A stretch of DNA of 64,000 nt from Methanarcanum sp963640855 (GTDB taxonomy: Archaea > Thermoplasmatota > Thermoplasmata > Methanomassiliicoccales > Methanomethylophilaceae). The notes under the pieces are model-generated. The model was given only the letters and a program-made list of their open reading frames with translations, ran no database searches and was not told the origin of the DNA. The stretch spans positions 1 to 64,000 of the forward strand of contig CAVIAJ010000002.1 of assembly GCA_963640855.1 (NCBI GenBank). Reading direction: 5' to 3'. A program made the translations under genes and the position numbers. This document shows, piece after piece, positions 44,994 through 54,084 of this stretch; position 1 is the first letter of the stretch, and each line of letters opens with the position of its first letter.

Positions 44994-45569
44994 ATGAACA
45001 ACACCCTGGACATTCTGGCAATAGGGGGTCTCACCCGTGACGAAACCGGGAAGATACTCTGGGCGAGTTCCACGTCTACTCTCATCAAAGCGGACGGGAG
45101 ATTAATCGTAGTGGATACCGGCGGTAAGGATATGAGGCCCGCTCTCAAGATGAGTCTCAGACAGATCGGAGTATTCGCCAAGGATGTCGACACAGTGGTT
45201 CTCACGCACAATCATTCCGACCATAAAGGAAATGTCGATATGTTCCAGAATGCCAAACTGTACGTACACAGCGGCGGTGACGATGTACCCAAAGGTGCGG
45301 AAATTATCGAAGGAGATGTGAGTATTGCACCGGGTGTCGAGTTGGTTTACACTCCGGGACATACATGGGATTCCATGAGTGTATTCGTCGACGGTATCGA
45401 CAGGAAATACGCAATAACAGGAGATGCAGTGCCTCTTCAGGACAACATAATCAAGAATGTCCCTCCCGGAATATGTGTGTGTAAGGATGTTGCCATGAAA
45501 AGTATTAAGACAATCTGCGACTACGCCGACGTCATAATACCGGGACACGGCGCCCCGTTCAAAATCTGA
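44994..45569 (+). CDS. Metallo-beta-lactamase-fold hydrolase
   Basis: A 191-residue MBL-fold protein. The metal motif LTHNHSDHKGN (HxHxDH) is near residue 69, TPGHTWDSM gives the next His, GDAVP the bridging Asp, and PGHG the last His. Length and order fit small MBLAC1-like hydrolases. The substrate may be a thioester or a phosphodiester; the sequence does not tell. It starts beside the divergent HemK-like gene and is followed after 12 bases by a zinc-finger gene. Confidence 0.85.
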   Translation: MNNTLDILAIGGLTRDETGKILWASSTSTLIKADGRLIVVDTGGKDMRPALKMSLRQIGVFAKDVDTVVLTHNHSDHKGNVDMFQNAKLYVHSGGDDVPKGAEIIEGDVSIAPGVELVYTPGHTWDSMSVFVDGIDRKYAITGDAVPLQDNIIKNVPPGICVCKDVAMKSIKTICDYADVIIPGHGAPFKI

Positions 45570-45581
45570 GGTGAAGTCATA

Positions 45582-46226
45582 ATGTCGAGAGAGATTCCTG
45601 AAGAGATCTATTGCGAATGCGTCAAATGCGATGATTACACCACACACGAGGTGCTCAAGGGAAGAATCGGAAAATCGTCTCTTGAGGGAACATTCCGCTG
45701 TGAAGAATGCGGAAATGTGTTCTCCGGTACGATTAAGATTCCCAAGTTACACAAAGTGTCCGTCATTATCAGCGACGGCCCTGTTTCCGAGAAAACCGAA
45801 ACGGAATTGGAAGAAGGAGAGACAATCAGGATTGACGACGAATTCTTCCTCGAAGACGGAAGGCGTCTGAGAGTCTGTTCCATCGATCTCGGCAACGGTC
45901 AGAGAAAGAAGAGAGCTCAGACCCAGGATGTCAAAACCATATGGGCGCAGCAGTTCGATATTCTCAATGTGAAGGTTACCGTCAACGACAACCGCAAGAG
46001 TTATTCGAGACGTATTGAGGCTGAGCCTGATGACGAATTCACAATCGGACATGTTCTTACGCTGCCCGACATGGAATGTTATATCCACGCAATCAAAGCG
46101 CGTGACCGTCTTCATTCAAAAGGCTCCGTAGAGGCAAGAGAAGTTGTCAGAATCTACGGAAAGATGAAGAGAAGAGTCGTTCCGATTATCGAATTCGAAG
46201 AAGATGAAGAAGACATCGAATTCTGA
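45582..46226 (+). CDS. HVO_0476-type archaeal zinc-finger protein
   Basis: A 214-residue protein conserved in euryarchaea. It starts with a zinc ribbon (YCECVKCDDYTTHEVLKG, then FRCEECGNVF), followed by two beta-rich halves (VSVIISDGPVSEKTETELEEGE..., FILNV-like strands). The DVKTIWAQQFDILNVKVTVN region is typical. The C-terminus is acidic. The family may bind RNA or ribosomes; function not established. Preceded by an MBL-fold gene and likely in one transcript. Confidence 0.82.
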   Translation: MSREIPEEIYCECVKCDDYTTHEVLKGRIGKSSLEGTFRCEECGNVFSGTIKIPKLHKVSVIISDGPVSEKTETELEEGETIRIDDEFFLEDGRRLRVCSIDLGNGQRKKRAQTQDVKTIWAQQFDILNVKVTVNDNRKSYSRRIEAEPDDEFTIGHVLTLPDMECYIHAIKARDRLHSKGSVEAREVVRIYGKMKRRVVPIIEFEEDEEDIEF

Positions 46227-46237
46227 TGTCTTCTTCT

Positions 46238-46900
46238 TTAACATCTTTCATTTTCCAAAATGATATCCAAAACATCGGAGATGTTGTCGCTTTTGATGAC
46301 ATGATCTGCAGCTTTCGATACAAGATCATCCGAAGGATTGAACGCAATTCCCAATCCCGTTTCCTCGAACATTCTGATGTCTGTGTAGCTGTTTCCTATC
46401 GAAACAACTCTTTTCGGATCGACATTGAATTCTTCGATGAACATCTTTGTGCGTATTCCCTTATCACTGAGATTGCATCCTTTGACGTATTCTCCAGTGA
46501 GTTTTCCTGTTTTGTCCGTCAGCAGTCTGACACCGGAATAACTGTCGAATCCGTATTCTTCGGAAATCATTCTTGATGCCAATTCAAGACCTCCGCTGCA
46601 GATTACGCATTTGATGTTATTGTAGTGAAGACACGCAACTGTTTCCTGAATTCCTCCGATCCAGGGCATGTCTCTGAGAATGTGTATGATTCTCGATTTA
46701 TTGATTTCCGGATCTACGTTAAACCAGAGAGCAATATCTCTTCTGATGAATTCATCCTCGTCGATCTCATTCTTCTCGAACAATGCAAGCGAATCATCAT
46801 TGCTGACACCCATCGCATCATGGACATAACCCCAACTGCTTCTCGGCAGTGTGAGTGTTCCGTCCATGTCGAAGATGACGAGGTCGTACTGTCTTCCCAT
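46238..46900 (-). CDS. HAD-family phosphatase, phosphoserine phosphatase type
   Basis: A 220-residue HAD hydrolase. The nucleophile motif is FDMDGTLT (DxDGT), motif II is CVICSGG, a Lys lies in DKGIRTKMF, and motif III/IV is SIGNSYTDIRMF. The cap is small and helical, like SerB and related HAD-IB enzymes. The substrate may be phosphoserine, but other small phosphates are possible. Transcribed divergently from the TraB-type gene, 66 bases apart. Confidence 0.82.
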   Translation of the reverse strand: MGRQYDLVIFDMDGTLTLPRSSWGYVHDAMGVSNDDSLALFEKNEIDEDEFIRRDIALWFNVDPEINKSRIIHILRDMPWIGGIQETVACLHYNNIKCVICSGGLELASRMISEEYGFDSYSGVRLLTDKTGKLTGEYVKGCNLSDKGIRTKMFIEEFNVDPKRVVSIGNSYTDIRMFEETGLGIAFNPSDDLVSKAADHVIKSDNISDVLDIILENERC

Positions 46901-46966
46901 ATCCGCTCGGATAGGTTTATCGATAATAATCTTGACGTTTATCTATCACCAAGTGTATCACGGCAG

Positions 46967-47707
46967 ATGATGATAACGATAATAGGCACAATTCATGTTG
47001 TCAACATTGCAGAGCCGATTATGTTTTTCATCAAGCAGATTTGGCCCGATGCCGTTCTTGTAGAATTGGATCTTACGCGTTACAATGCACTGCAGGGAAC
47101 GGCTGCAGAGAACAAAGATATCGAAGGCCAGGATAAAATGCTGAAACAGGCTGCCAAATATCAGCAGAAAATCGCGGAAGGAAACCGTTCTACCGTCGGT
47201 AACGAAATGTTAACCGCAGTACAGACCGGAAGACTCGTCGGTGCGGAGATAGGTTTTATCGATGACGATGCCGCCGATACGATAAGAAGGGCATGGGAAG
47301 CCATGACATTCGGTGAAAAGTTAAGATACAGATTTTCCGCAATACGTGATAGGTTCAAAGGACAGAAAGATGTCCAAAGAATGATTGACGATGTCAAATA
47401 CGCCGATCAGGCAATGGCGGATGTCCGCCGCAGGTATCCGAACTTCGTGAGAGTACTCGTTGACGAGCGTAACGAGAAGATGGCAAAGCAGATCAGAGAG
47501 TACTCAGAAAGGTTTACTAACATGGTAGTCGTGGTGGGAGACGCCCACGTTGAAGGTATATCTGAGTTGTTATCCGACCTGGAAGTAAGGAAGATAAGAC
47601 TCGCAGACATATTGGACAAGGACAGATTGGATAAAGTAAGATCGTCCCTGTGGAACAGAGGGGAGAAGAATGAGGGTCAAGTTGCTGGCGTACACACAGA
47701 ACGCTGA
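46967..47707 (+). CDS. TraB-family protein (possible metalloprotease-like)
   Basis: A 246-residue TraB/PrgY-type protein. It opens with ITIIGTIHVV, and PDAVLVELDLTRY gives the conserved Glu. The second half has VLVDERNEKMAKQIREY and MVVVVGDAHVEGISELL with the last conserved His. These residues resemble the EraA/TIKI peptidase superfamily, but the activity of archaeal members is not proven. No C-terminal membrane part, unlike longer relatives. Its last 38 bases overlap the thyX start. Confidence 0.78.
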   Translation: MMITIIGTIHVVNIAEPIMFFIKQIWPDAVLVELDLTRYNALQGTAAENKDIEGQDKMLKQAAKYQQKIAEGNRSTVGNEMLTAVQTGRLVGAEIGFIDDDAADTIRRAWEAMTFGEKLRYRFSAIRDRFKGQKDVQRMIDDVKYADQAMADVRRRYPNFVRVLVDERNEKMAKQIREYSERFTNMVVVVGDAHVEGISELLSDLEVRKIRLADILDKDRLDKVRSSLWNRGEKNEGQVAGVHTER

Positions 47708-48332
47708 GGCGGTATGTGCCGCCGCAGGTAAATCGTGCTATTCCGAGAAATCGTCCATGGAACTCGTGGATGCACCGAATCCGGAGAAAGTATTGGGAAA
47801 GATTGTGGGAATGGGACACCATTCCGTGATAGAGCACGCAGTGTTTACGTTCTCGGTGGAAGGTGTTTCGAGATCGCTGACACATCAGTTGGTCAGGCAC
47901 CGTGTAGCTTCGTTCTCACAGCAGAGTCAGAGATATGTCTCCATGGATAAGCCAACATACGTCGTACCCAAGACTGTTGAAAACGATTCGGAACTGAAAG
48001 AGGAATTCGACAGAATTATGGGCGAAATCTGGAAATCTTATAACAAACTGGCGGAAAAGATCCCTCCTGAAGATGCAAGATACGTTCTCCCCAACGCATG
48101 TACCACAAACATCACGATAACAATGAACGCAAGGGAACTGATTCATTTCTTCTCACTCAGATGCTGCAACCGCGCACAGTGGGAGATAAGGGATCTTGCG
48201 GATCAGATGCTGAGACTCTGTAAGGAAGTTTATCCCGTCATTTTCAAAGGAGCGGGACCTCCCTGTGTAAGAGGGGCATGCCCCGAAGGAAAACTCACCT
48301 GCGGTAAACCCAGACTTGAATTTAAAGACTGA
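47670..48332 (+). CDS. thyX: Flavin-dependent thymidylate synthase ThyX
   Basis: A 220-residue enzyme that makes dTMP from dUMP with methylene-tetrahydropterin and FAD. The ThyX motif RHRVASFSQQSQRYV (RHRxxSxxxxSxR) is present, with GHHSVIEHAVFTFSVEG before it and CCNRAQWEIRDLA after it. A CVRGACPEGKLTCGKP tail is typical of archaeal forms. The ATG lies inside the end of the TraB-type gene, so translation is coupled. Replaces ThyA. Confidence 0.96.
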   Translation: MRVKLLAYTQNAEAVCAAAGKSCYSEKSSMELVDAPNPEKVLGKIVGMGHHSVIEHAVFTFSVEGVSRSLTHQLVRHRVASFSQQSQRYVSMDKPTYVVPKTVENDSELKEEFDRIMGEIWKSYNKLAEKIPPEDARYVLPNACTTNITITMNARELIHFFSLRCCNRAQWEIRDLADQMLRLCKEVYPVIFKGAGPPCVRGACPEGKLTCGKPRLEFKD

Positions 48333-48346
48333 TTTACTGTTCTTAT

Positions 48347-48381
48347 GTATCCTGCGGGCACGGAATGTGCCCCTAGGATAC
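48347..48381 (+). terminator. Hairpin terminator of thyX
   Basis: The outer stem GTATCCT/AGGATAC and inner stem GGGCAC/GTGCCC are joined with small internal loops. It lies 15 bases after the thyX stop and directly before the TATA box of the next gene. Confidence 0.6.
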
Positions 48382-48382
48382 C

Positions 48383-48390
48383 TTTATATA
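48383..48390 (+). promoter_or_regulatory. TATA box of rps17e
   Basis: TTTATATA, the archaeal consensus, lies 38-45 bases before the ATG at 48428, directly after the thyX hairpin. It gives a start of transcription near 48412 and a short leader. Confidence 0.65.
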
Positions 48391-48427
48391 AGGAATTCTC
48401 TTAATCCGCTTTACTCGGTGAAGATAC

Positions 48428-48619
48428 ATGGGAAGAATCAGACCCACATACATCAAGAGAGTAGCGATTGATCTCGTCAGCAAGTACCCGAAGGCATTCA
48501 ACGATGACTTCGAGAACAACAAAGCGATGGTAGGAAGCCTTACGGATGTCTCATCTGTCACGATGAGGAACAGAATCGCAGGCTACATTACGCGCTATGT
48601 TGAGCACGCAGAGATCTAA
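48428..48619 (+). CDS. rps17e: Ribosomal protein S17e
   Basis: A 63-residue small-subunit protein. MGRIRPTYIKRVAIDLVSKYPKAF is the family start, and VTMRNRIAGYITRYVEHAE the end. Length matches archaeal S17e. Its own TATA box and the preceding terminator show independent transcription; a tRNA-Arg gene follows. Confidence 0.97.
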   Translation: MGRIRPTYIKRVAIDLVSKYPKAFNDDFENNKAMVGSLTDVSSVTMRNRIAGYITRYVEHAEI

Positions 48620-48665
48620 ACGCTTTCACTCCTTTATCAAACCCTAATTCCGCATTACGGTGAAA

Positions 48666-48742
48666 GCTCGCGTGGGGTAGCTTGGATATCCTTTGAGATT
48701 GCGGATCTTACGACCCGGGTTCGAATCCCGGCGCGAGCGCCA
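48666..48742 (+). tRNA. tRNA-Arg (anticodon GCG), CCA encoded
   Basis: Acceptor GCTCGCG pairs with CGCGAGC and the T arm CCGGG-TTCGAAT-CCCGG is perfect. The anticodon arm TGAGA-TTGCGGA-TCTTA has one G-T pair and anticodon GCG. The D arm has the archaeal AGCTTGGATA loop but a weak stem. CCA is encoded at 48740-48742. The type is set by the anticodon; the D stem lowers confidence a little. Confidence 0.88.
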
Positions 48743-48829
48743 TCATACACCACCGTGTAACTCTGAGGTACGTCCGCGCCGTTTGACCTCATAATCCGTT
48801 CCGATCGGCTGTAATGCCCGATATTTTAT

Positions 48830-50764
48830 TCATTCCTGAGGTGTCTCTTCGGGCCATACTTTGGAAACGATTTCCGCATCTCCCGGAGGTAAGATTCTCG
48901 ACACTTCTTCTTCGGGAACCAGGAGTTCTTTTGCCATGAGTGCGGCGGTCTTTCCCGCTTTACCTCTTCCCGGGCGTATGACGAAGTATTTTTCCGAAAG
49001 TTTCTTCATCGACTCTACGGGAGAACACATGACTTTTCTTGTGTTTTCAAAAGTAATCTCGCCTACAGCCAATTCCATCGGAAGATGATATTCGTAATTT
49101 CTCTTACCGCGGATGATGAATGCACCCCTCGGTACGAATTCACCTGCCTGAGGTGTTTTACTGACCTGATCGGTGTAAACCCAATATGCACTTCCGTCGG
49201 TAAGTGCGGCAACCCATCCTTTGGACTGAGCCAAAGCGTAGATGCAGGCTTCCCTGAGATCTTCATCGGGAGCATCCTTTCCTTTCTTGATGATTGTGGA
49301 AGGGGCACCGTGCAAATCCGCATGGGCGTAGAGATCGTCTTCCTTCAGATGTTTCTTTACGATATTGTCGTTGGTGTGTGCGTCTTTACCGGCGATAACC
49401 AATCTTCCAGAGGGTGCGATGAACCATTTGTACCTTTCAAACCAGAACTGTTTGGTCGGGTGAATCCTGTTTGCCATTGCAGCCTTGGATTTTTCAATTC
49501 CCGCTTCCTTTTTGGCGAGTTCCTGAAGACTGATGTCCAATGCATCTTTTGCCCTCTTGGCCTTCTCGTTGATATCTTTACTCTGTTGGTAGATGATCGA
49601 TGCATTGGAGTCAATGCTTTCGGTATAATCCAATGTGATTTTTATGCCGTTGAATTCCGCGACTACTTTGTTTTTGGAAGGGTCGATCTCAGGAACATAC
49701 GGTATTTTCAATGCTCCTTCCTTCAGTTTCTCCCACGTGAGTTTTTTGGACTGTTCGTTCAGAACTTTCAGTAATTCATCTACGGGCTGGTAATTGGCGT
49801 AGATTGTATCCGCTCTCAGTTTGAGACTGTCGGATTCTTCCTTGTACTGTTCGACGGTTTCGGTCTGTTTGGCGATTCTCTTCCTGAGTTTCACCACTTC
49901 GGGATCCACATATTCTTCCGCTTCGGTCTGTTCCGTTTCGGAAATGAGGACATCGATTGCTTTGGATACCGTATCGTATTTTTCCGCTGTGTATTGGGAA
50001 TAAACAGACATTTCCACGGGAGAAATATCTACGATTTCATCCCCGGATCTGTAAAGAACGGTGTTTCCGCCTTCCATCATTCTTCCGACGACATCTTTCA
50101 TCGAGTCGTACAGTGTTTTGATGTTTTCATCGGTAAGTTCCGACACGGGTGTGTTTTTCTCTATGTCTGCAACACTGCAGGTTTCCTCCGCGTACTGCCC
50201 TCCGAGATTGATTCCCGTTGCGAGCGTTCTTACCGCATCGGAAGAAGATTCTTTCATTATTTCGGAAAATTCTTCGAATGACGAAGAAGTGGGATCGAAT
50301 CTGCGCTTGGGCATAACGTATTCTTCGCCGGGTCTGACGCTTCTGTCTCTCATCGTTTTGTGTATGAGACAGTTTTCGATCTTTCCGTCAAGAACCAATA
50401 ATACGTTTCCTCCGCCGAATAACTCAAAAATCAGCTGATAATCGCGGTCCGCTTTCAGAACATCCATTATGACGACACGGTCGAATCCTGCCTGACGTAT
50501 GTCTCCGATACGAGCATTGTCGAGATATTTTCTTAAGAATGTAGCGAAAGACTGCGGCGTAACAGGCGTTTCCGGTTTTCTCTCCGGAAGATAAAGCCAT
50601 TTTTTGTCTTTGAAGAAGACATCTTTCTTACCCTGTCCCTGTACGTTGATGCGCAGGAGAACGTTGTTACCCCATTGGAATATCTTGTCCATGTGTGCGC
50701 CTTTCAACACCGCCATCTCATTGACGACGGAGCGGACATCGAAAGAGCTCATTTCCTTCTTCAT
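48830..50764 (-). CDS. rqcH: Archaeal RqcH/NEMF-type ribosome rescue factor (NFACT)
   Basis: A 644-residue protein of the Rqc2/NEMF/RqcH family. It binds peptidyl-tRNA in stalled large ribosomal subunits and may add C-terminal alanine tails. NFACT-N (1-200) begins MSSFDVRSVVNEMAVLKGAHMDKIFQ, with later KTMRDRSVRPG. A coiled coil (about 265-430) follows. NFACT-R (about 440-560) has FRWFERYKWF-like and AGKDAHTNDNIVKKHLKEDDLYAHADLHGAPSTI. Full family length. Transcribed alone, opposite to the flanking tRNA genes. Confidence 0.95.
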   Translation of the reverse strand: MKKEMSSFDVRSVVNEMAVLKGAHMDKIFQWGNNVLLRINVQGQGKKDVFFKDKKWLYLPERKPETPVTPQSFATFLRKYLDNARIGDIRQAGFDRVVIMDVLKADRDYQLIFELFGGGNVLLVLDGKIENCLIHKTMRDRSVRPGEEYVMPKRRFDPTSSSFEEFSEIMKESSSDAVRTLATGINLGGQYAEETCSVADIEKNTPVSELTDENIKTLYDSMKDVVGRMMEGGNTVLYRSGDEIVDISPVEMSVYSQYTAEKYDTVSKAIDVLISETEQTEAEEYVDPEVVKLRKRIAKQTETVEQYKEESDSLKLRADTIYANYQPVDELLKVLNEQSKKLTWEKLKEGALKIPYVPEIDPSKNKVVAEFNGIKITLDYTESIDSNASIIYQQSKDINEKAKRAKDALDISLQELAKKEAGIEKSKAAMANRIHPTKQFWFERYKWFIAPSGRLVIAGKDAHTNDNIVKKHLKEDDLYAHADLHGAPSTIIKKGKDAPDEDLREACIYALAQSKGWVAALTDGSAYWVYTDQVSKTPQAGEFVPRGAFIIRGKRNYEYHLPMELAVGEITFENTRKVMCSPVESMKKLSEKYFVIRPGRGKAGKTAALMAKELLVPEEEVSRILPPGDAEIVSKVWPEETPQE

Positions 50765-50856
50765 GGAACGGGGTTAGGGTTCGTACAAATGATAAACATA
50801 TCTCATGTCTCCGTTCAGAAAGGTTTATCAATCGAACCCACATGTACGGAAATGTT

Positions 50857-50931
50857 GCTGCTGTGGCTAAGGGGTATAGCGGCGCCTTGGTAAGGCGCAG
50901 GCCGAGGGTTCAATTCCCTCCAGTAGCTCCA
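50857..50931 (+). tRNA. tRNA-Thr (anticodon GGT), CCA encoded
   Basis: Acceptor GCTGCTG with CAGTAGC (one G-T pair), anticodon arm GCGCC-TTGGTAA-GGCGC with GGT, T arm GAGGG-TTCAATT-CCCTC, discriminator T, and encoded CCA at 50929-50931. The anticodon stem is all G-C except the ends, as usual for this tRNA. Confidence 0.94.
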
Positions 50932-51018
50932 TTTTTCATTTTGACAGGAAAGAGCGTGAGCTCTGTAACTAAAAAAGTAATGTGCTTCGGATGTTTTCAC
51001 ATCCGAAGCGTTACGGGT

Positions 51019-52209
51019 TCATCCCATTCTGTAGAATACGAATCCGGACCAGATCTTCGGGAAGAAGAATGTGGTCTTCTTGGGCATCCTCTTTCCGATC
51101 ATCGAAAGTTTCCAAATGGTGTCGAGATCGGGGCTGTTGAGGATAACGGCAAGATCGTATTCTTTTGCATCCATTTTCTTCTTCACGGAGGGATATTCCG
51201 CATCGTATGCGACTGTTGCTTTATCCTCATCCGTTTTGTAGATGTCTTTGAGAATAAGTTCCTGAAGGACATAGGTGTCAAGACTCCACATGGGATCGTC
51301 TTTACCGTCGTATTTCGCAAGAAGATACCTTCCGGAGCGGAACATGAGTCCCATTTCCCAGTCTTTGAGTTCGGACATCATTTCTTCCGCAGACTGAACT
51401 TCTTTTGTTTCGAATTTCTTCTGAACTTTTGCGATCACGTTCTTATCTGAAATTTCGTCACTCTTCACAAGCCTGTGTGTGGGCCAAATGACCAATCCTT
51501 CATCATCGGCTGCAACCAATGTCGCAAGAACAAACGATCTCATTTCATTTCCGGGATTTTCCAGGGAATAGTTCAGTGCGGTTTCGTACCTGTGGTGTCC
51601 GTCTGCGATAAGCATCTTCTGTTCGGAGAGTTCGGATGTTATTCTGCCGATTGTTTCCGCATCTGAGATTCTGAAGTACTCGTGCTTCACGCCCGATTCA
51701 TCCGTAAAGCAGTACAGGGGTTCGGATTTCTTTCCGATAGATGAAATCAGATCTTCCGAGAATCCCTCAAAGATTCCGAATATGGATTCCAGGTGTGTAT
51801 CCATATCCCTCAGAAGGTTCAGCCTGTCTGCTTTCACTTTGGAGAATGTTTCTTCGTGAGGAATGATGTGTCCTTCTTCGTATTTTTCGGTCTTCAGCCT
51901 TCCGACGTAACCGGTTCTTGTTTTGATAATGCCGTGGTCGTCAAAGGTCTGTCTGTAAAGGTAGAATGAATCGTCATCCTGCACAAGAGAACCGTCTTCG
52001 ATCCAGGACTCCAATCTCTTTCTCGATTCCCTGTATCTCTTATCGGAATCGGGCATGAGAGTGAGTTTCGTGACGTTATACGGTTTGCTGCGGAGTTCAT
52101 CGAGGTATTCTCCGCCTATGACGTCATAGGGAGGAGAAACACGGTCTTCGATTCTCTCGCCGTCTTTCAGCGACGGCCTGTATCCTCTGAACGGAAGGAA
52201 TGTAACCAT
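51019..52209 (-). CDS. DUF1015 family protein
   Basis: A 396-residue soluble protein of the DUF1015 family. It has the hallmarks at the start (FLPFRGYRPS...RVSPPYDVI), in the middle (HIIPHEETFSKVKADRLNLL) and the IADGHHRYETALNY block, which resembles the ParB-type nucleotidase/kinase motif. No reaction has been established for it that I can name with confidence. ATG 52209 is used since the next residues VTFLPFRGYRP begin the family. It lies in the same direction as hypE and ends 29 bases from tRNA-related DNA. Confidence 0.85.
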   Translation of the reverse strand: MVTFLPFRGYRPSLKDGERIEDRVSPPYDVIGGEYLDELRSKPYNVTKLTLMPDSDKRYRESRKRLESWIEDGSLVQDDDSFYLYRQTFDDHGIIKTRTGYVGRLKTEKYEEGHIIPHEETFSKVKADRLNLLRDMDTHLESIFGIFEGFSEDLISSIGKKSEPLYCFTDESGVKHEYFRISDAETIGRITSELSEQKMLIADGHHRYETALNYSLENPGNEMRSFVLATLVAADDEGLVIWPTHRLVKSDEISDKNVIAKVQKKFETKEVQSAEEMMSELKDWEMGLMFRSGRYLLAKYDGKDDPMWSLDTYVLQELILKDIYKTDEDKATVAYDAEYPSVKKKMDAKEYDLAVILNSPDLDTIWKLSMIGKRMPKKTTFFFPKIWSGFVFYRMG

Positions 52210-52262
52210 AGGTACACCTGAACATGTGTACAATCGGTCCGTATTATAATATTTGGATTGAC

Positions 52263-53312
52263 TCAGCAGATCCTGGGGACGGGATCTCCCGCGGGAGGTT
52301 CGAGTATTCTCTTACCGCCGATCTCGGTTCTGAGTACCACTCTGGGAACATCCGATTCTACGGCGTGACCTATAACGGCGGCATTCTTTCCGAGAGGGTG
52401 TTTTCTCAATTCCGCAACGATTTCATCGGCCATCTCGGGAACGCATCCGATTACGACTTTTCCTTCGTTTCCGATGCTCAGGGGATCGATACCGAGCATA
52501 TCGCATGCATTCACAACCCCGTCTCTCAGAGGAATATCGGAATATTCGATTTTCATTCCGATGTGCGATTTGGAGCACCATTCGTTGAGGGTGTTGGCCA
52601 ATCCTCCCCTCGTGGGATCTTTCATGGCAACGATTCCTCCTTTTTTCAGCCCTGTCTCGATCAAACCGTTGAGAGGGGTAACGTCGCTCTTCACTTCGCT
52701 GTCGAAACCGTATCCCTCACGGAATGACAGTAATGCGATTCCGTGGTCTCCGACGTATCCGGAAACGATGATTGCGTCTCCCGGTCTTACGTTACTGTCA
52801 GTAGCCCATCTTGAATCCACTTTTCTGTACTGTTCGGCAACCTCGAGGTTGCTGTCCATGTACTTCGATCTCTTTCCGATTGCGGAAGTACACATAACCA
52901 TCTGATCTACGGCGCCCGCTTCCACGACTTTGGTATCTCCCGTAGCAATAGGAACTCCGCATCCTTCCGCGGTTTTTCCCATGGATTCCAGGACTCTGTC
53001 GACGGTTTCGACTTCAAGTCCCGCTTCGAGGATCAGAGAACAGGATAACGCCAAGGGTGTTGCACCCATAACCGAAATATCATTCACGGTTCCCGCTACG
53101 GAAATAGAACCGATGTCTCCTCCGGGGAAGAACAGCGGTTTCACCGTATGGCCGTCGGTGGTGAATACGATGCCGTCAACTACTGCAGAATCGTCGAAGG
53201 AGTCGAGCGGTACTTCTGCCTTCATTTTGGGAAAATGCGATGTGACATGTTTCGCGAGGAATTCCTGCATGATTTCCCCGCCGGAACCGTGATTCATGAT
53301 TACTTTGGCCAT
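52263..53312 (-). CDS. hypE: HypE: hydrogenase maturation protein (thiocarboxamide dehydratase)
   Basis: A 349-residue AIR-synthase-fold protein that turns a carbamoyl group on its C-terminal cysteine into the cyanide ligand of the [NiFe] hydrogenase. It opens with NHGSGGEIMQEFL, has DDSAVVDG and FPGGDIGSISVAGTVNDISVMGA, and ends exactly in PRIC, the modified cysteine. The longer upstream reading (to 53378) is unlike HypE. It pairs with hypB at 39446-40099, which is not linked. Confidence 0.96.
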   Translation of the reverse strand: MAKVIMNHGSGGEIMQEFLAKHVTSHFPKMKAEVPLDSFDDSAVVDGIVFTTDGHTVKPLFFPGGDIGSISVAGTVNDISVMGATPLALSCSLILEAGLEVETVDRVLESMGKTAEGCGVPIATGDTKVVEAGAVDQMVMCTSAIGKRSKYMDSNLEVAEQYRKVDSRWATDSNVRPGDAIIVSGYVGDHGIALLSFREGYGFDSEVKSDVTPLNGLIETGLKKGGIVAMKDPTRGGLANTLNEWCSKSHIGMKIEYSDIPLRDGVVNACDMLGIDPLSIGNEGKVVIGCVPEMADEIVAELRKHPLGKNAAVIGHAVESDVPRVVLRTEIGGKRILEPPAGDPVPRIC

Positions 53313-53415
53313 GTCCGCGCAATCAGTGAAGTGTGCGATAAATCTTTTCTTTCTCAACCGACGGTAATAGTCCGGCAATGATACAGTTTAACTATTTCTT
53401 AGTAAATCGAGAGTC

Positions 53416-53493
53416 GGGCCCATGGGGTAGCGGATTTCAGCCTGACGGTCTTCGGAACCGTAGAACCGGGTTCGATTCCCGGCGGGCCCGCCA
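53416..53493 (+). tRNA. tRNA-Arg (anticodon TCG), CCA encoded
   Basis: Acceptor GGGCCCA with CGGGCCC (the seventh pair A-C is mismatched). The anticodon arm ACGGT-CTTCGGA-ACCGT is perfect with anticodon TCG, the T arm is CCGGG-TTCGATT-CCCGG, the discriminator is G, and CCA is at 53491-53493. It is the second arginine tRNA in the window, and stands at the left edge of the second accessory segment. Confidence 0.9.
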
Positions 53494-53498
53494 TTCCG

Positions 53499-53774
53499 TC
53501 AGACAGTTTTCAGTTCCGATTCGATCATTTCGATGAGTTTCGTAATCCTTATTCCCTTTTCGGTAAGATTCAGTGCGGTTGTTCCTCTGTTACCCACACG
53601 CTTCTGTGTAATCAGTCCCATTTCCTCCAGGTCATTGAGCTTACGGGGCATGTTCGGGTTGTTCGGAATTCTGCTGTATAATTCGGTTTTCATGCAGTCG
53701 GGATTCCTCATCAGGAACAGCAGTGTTGTGAGGTAGTGTTTGCCTTCGATTGCCGATATATTTCTTTCCGTCAT
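53499..53774 (-). CDS. Winged-helix regulator, divergent from the efflux genes
   Basis: A 91-residue MarR/PadR-like winged-helix protein. The helix-turn-helix is in CMKTELYSRIPNNPNMPRKLNDLEEMGLITQKRVGNRGTT, with the wing at the end, then a closing helix (KGIRITKLIEMIESEL). It ends 5 bases from tRNA-Arg and faces away from the SMR pair, so it may control that pair. A TTCTTAGTTCTTAGAA-like repeat in the gap (near 53917-53932) is a possible site. ATG 53774 fits the family length. Confidence 0.72.
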   Translation of the reverse strand: MTERNISAIEGKHYLTTLLFLMRNPDCMKTELYSRIPNNPNMPRKLNDLEEMGLITQKRVGNRGTTALNLTEKGIRITKLIEMIESELKTV

Positions 53775-54084
53775 GTAATCCCTACTTTCGTTCCATAGCA
53801 GTCGCATCCACGGCAGAGCTGTCCTGGACATACGGGACATACAGGTGTCGTCGGTGTTCTGTTCATGTTATTCCGATGACTATCATTTCCTCGTTATTTA
53901 CCGTTTTTTTATTCGTTTCTTAGTTCTTAGAAAGCAGAACGATGAATGAAAAATAAGTTACATAAATTACCGTATGAAGATATCTGGCTCATACGAAACA
54001 TACAGTCTTCTGAGCGATACTGACGAATAATCCTTCAAAACCGGTAAGGAAAGTTTTATCGCAGCCGGCGGTATCCGGAAACAT

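Noticed and set aside
48666..48742. tRNA-Leu (GAG) reading of the tRNA after rps17e
   Set aside because: There is no long variable arm, and only the TTGCGGA loop gives a consistent five-pair anticodon stem, which means arginine (GCG).
53841..54084. Guanidine riboswitch before the SMR pair
   Set aside because: No recognisable ykkC-type or other guanidine aptamer words; the gap is AT-rich with only a short repeated TTCTTAG word.
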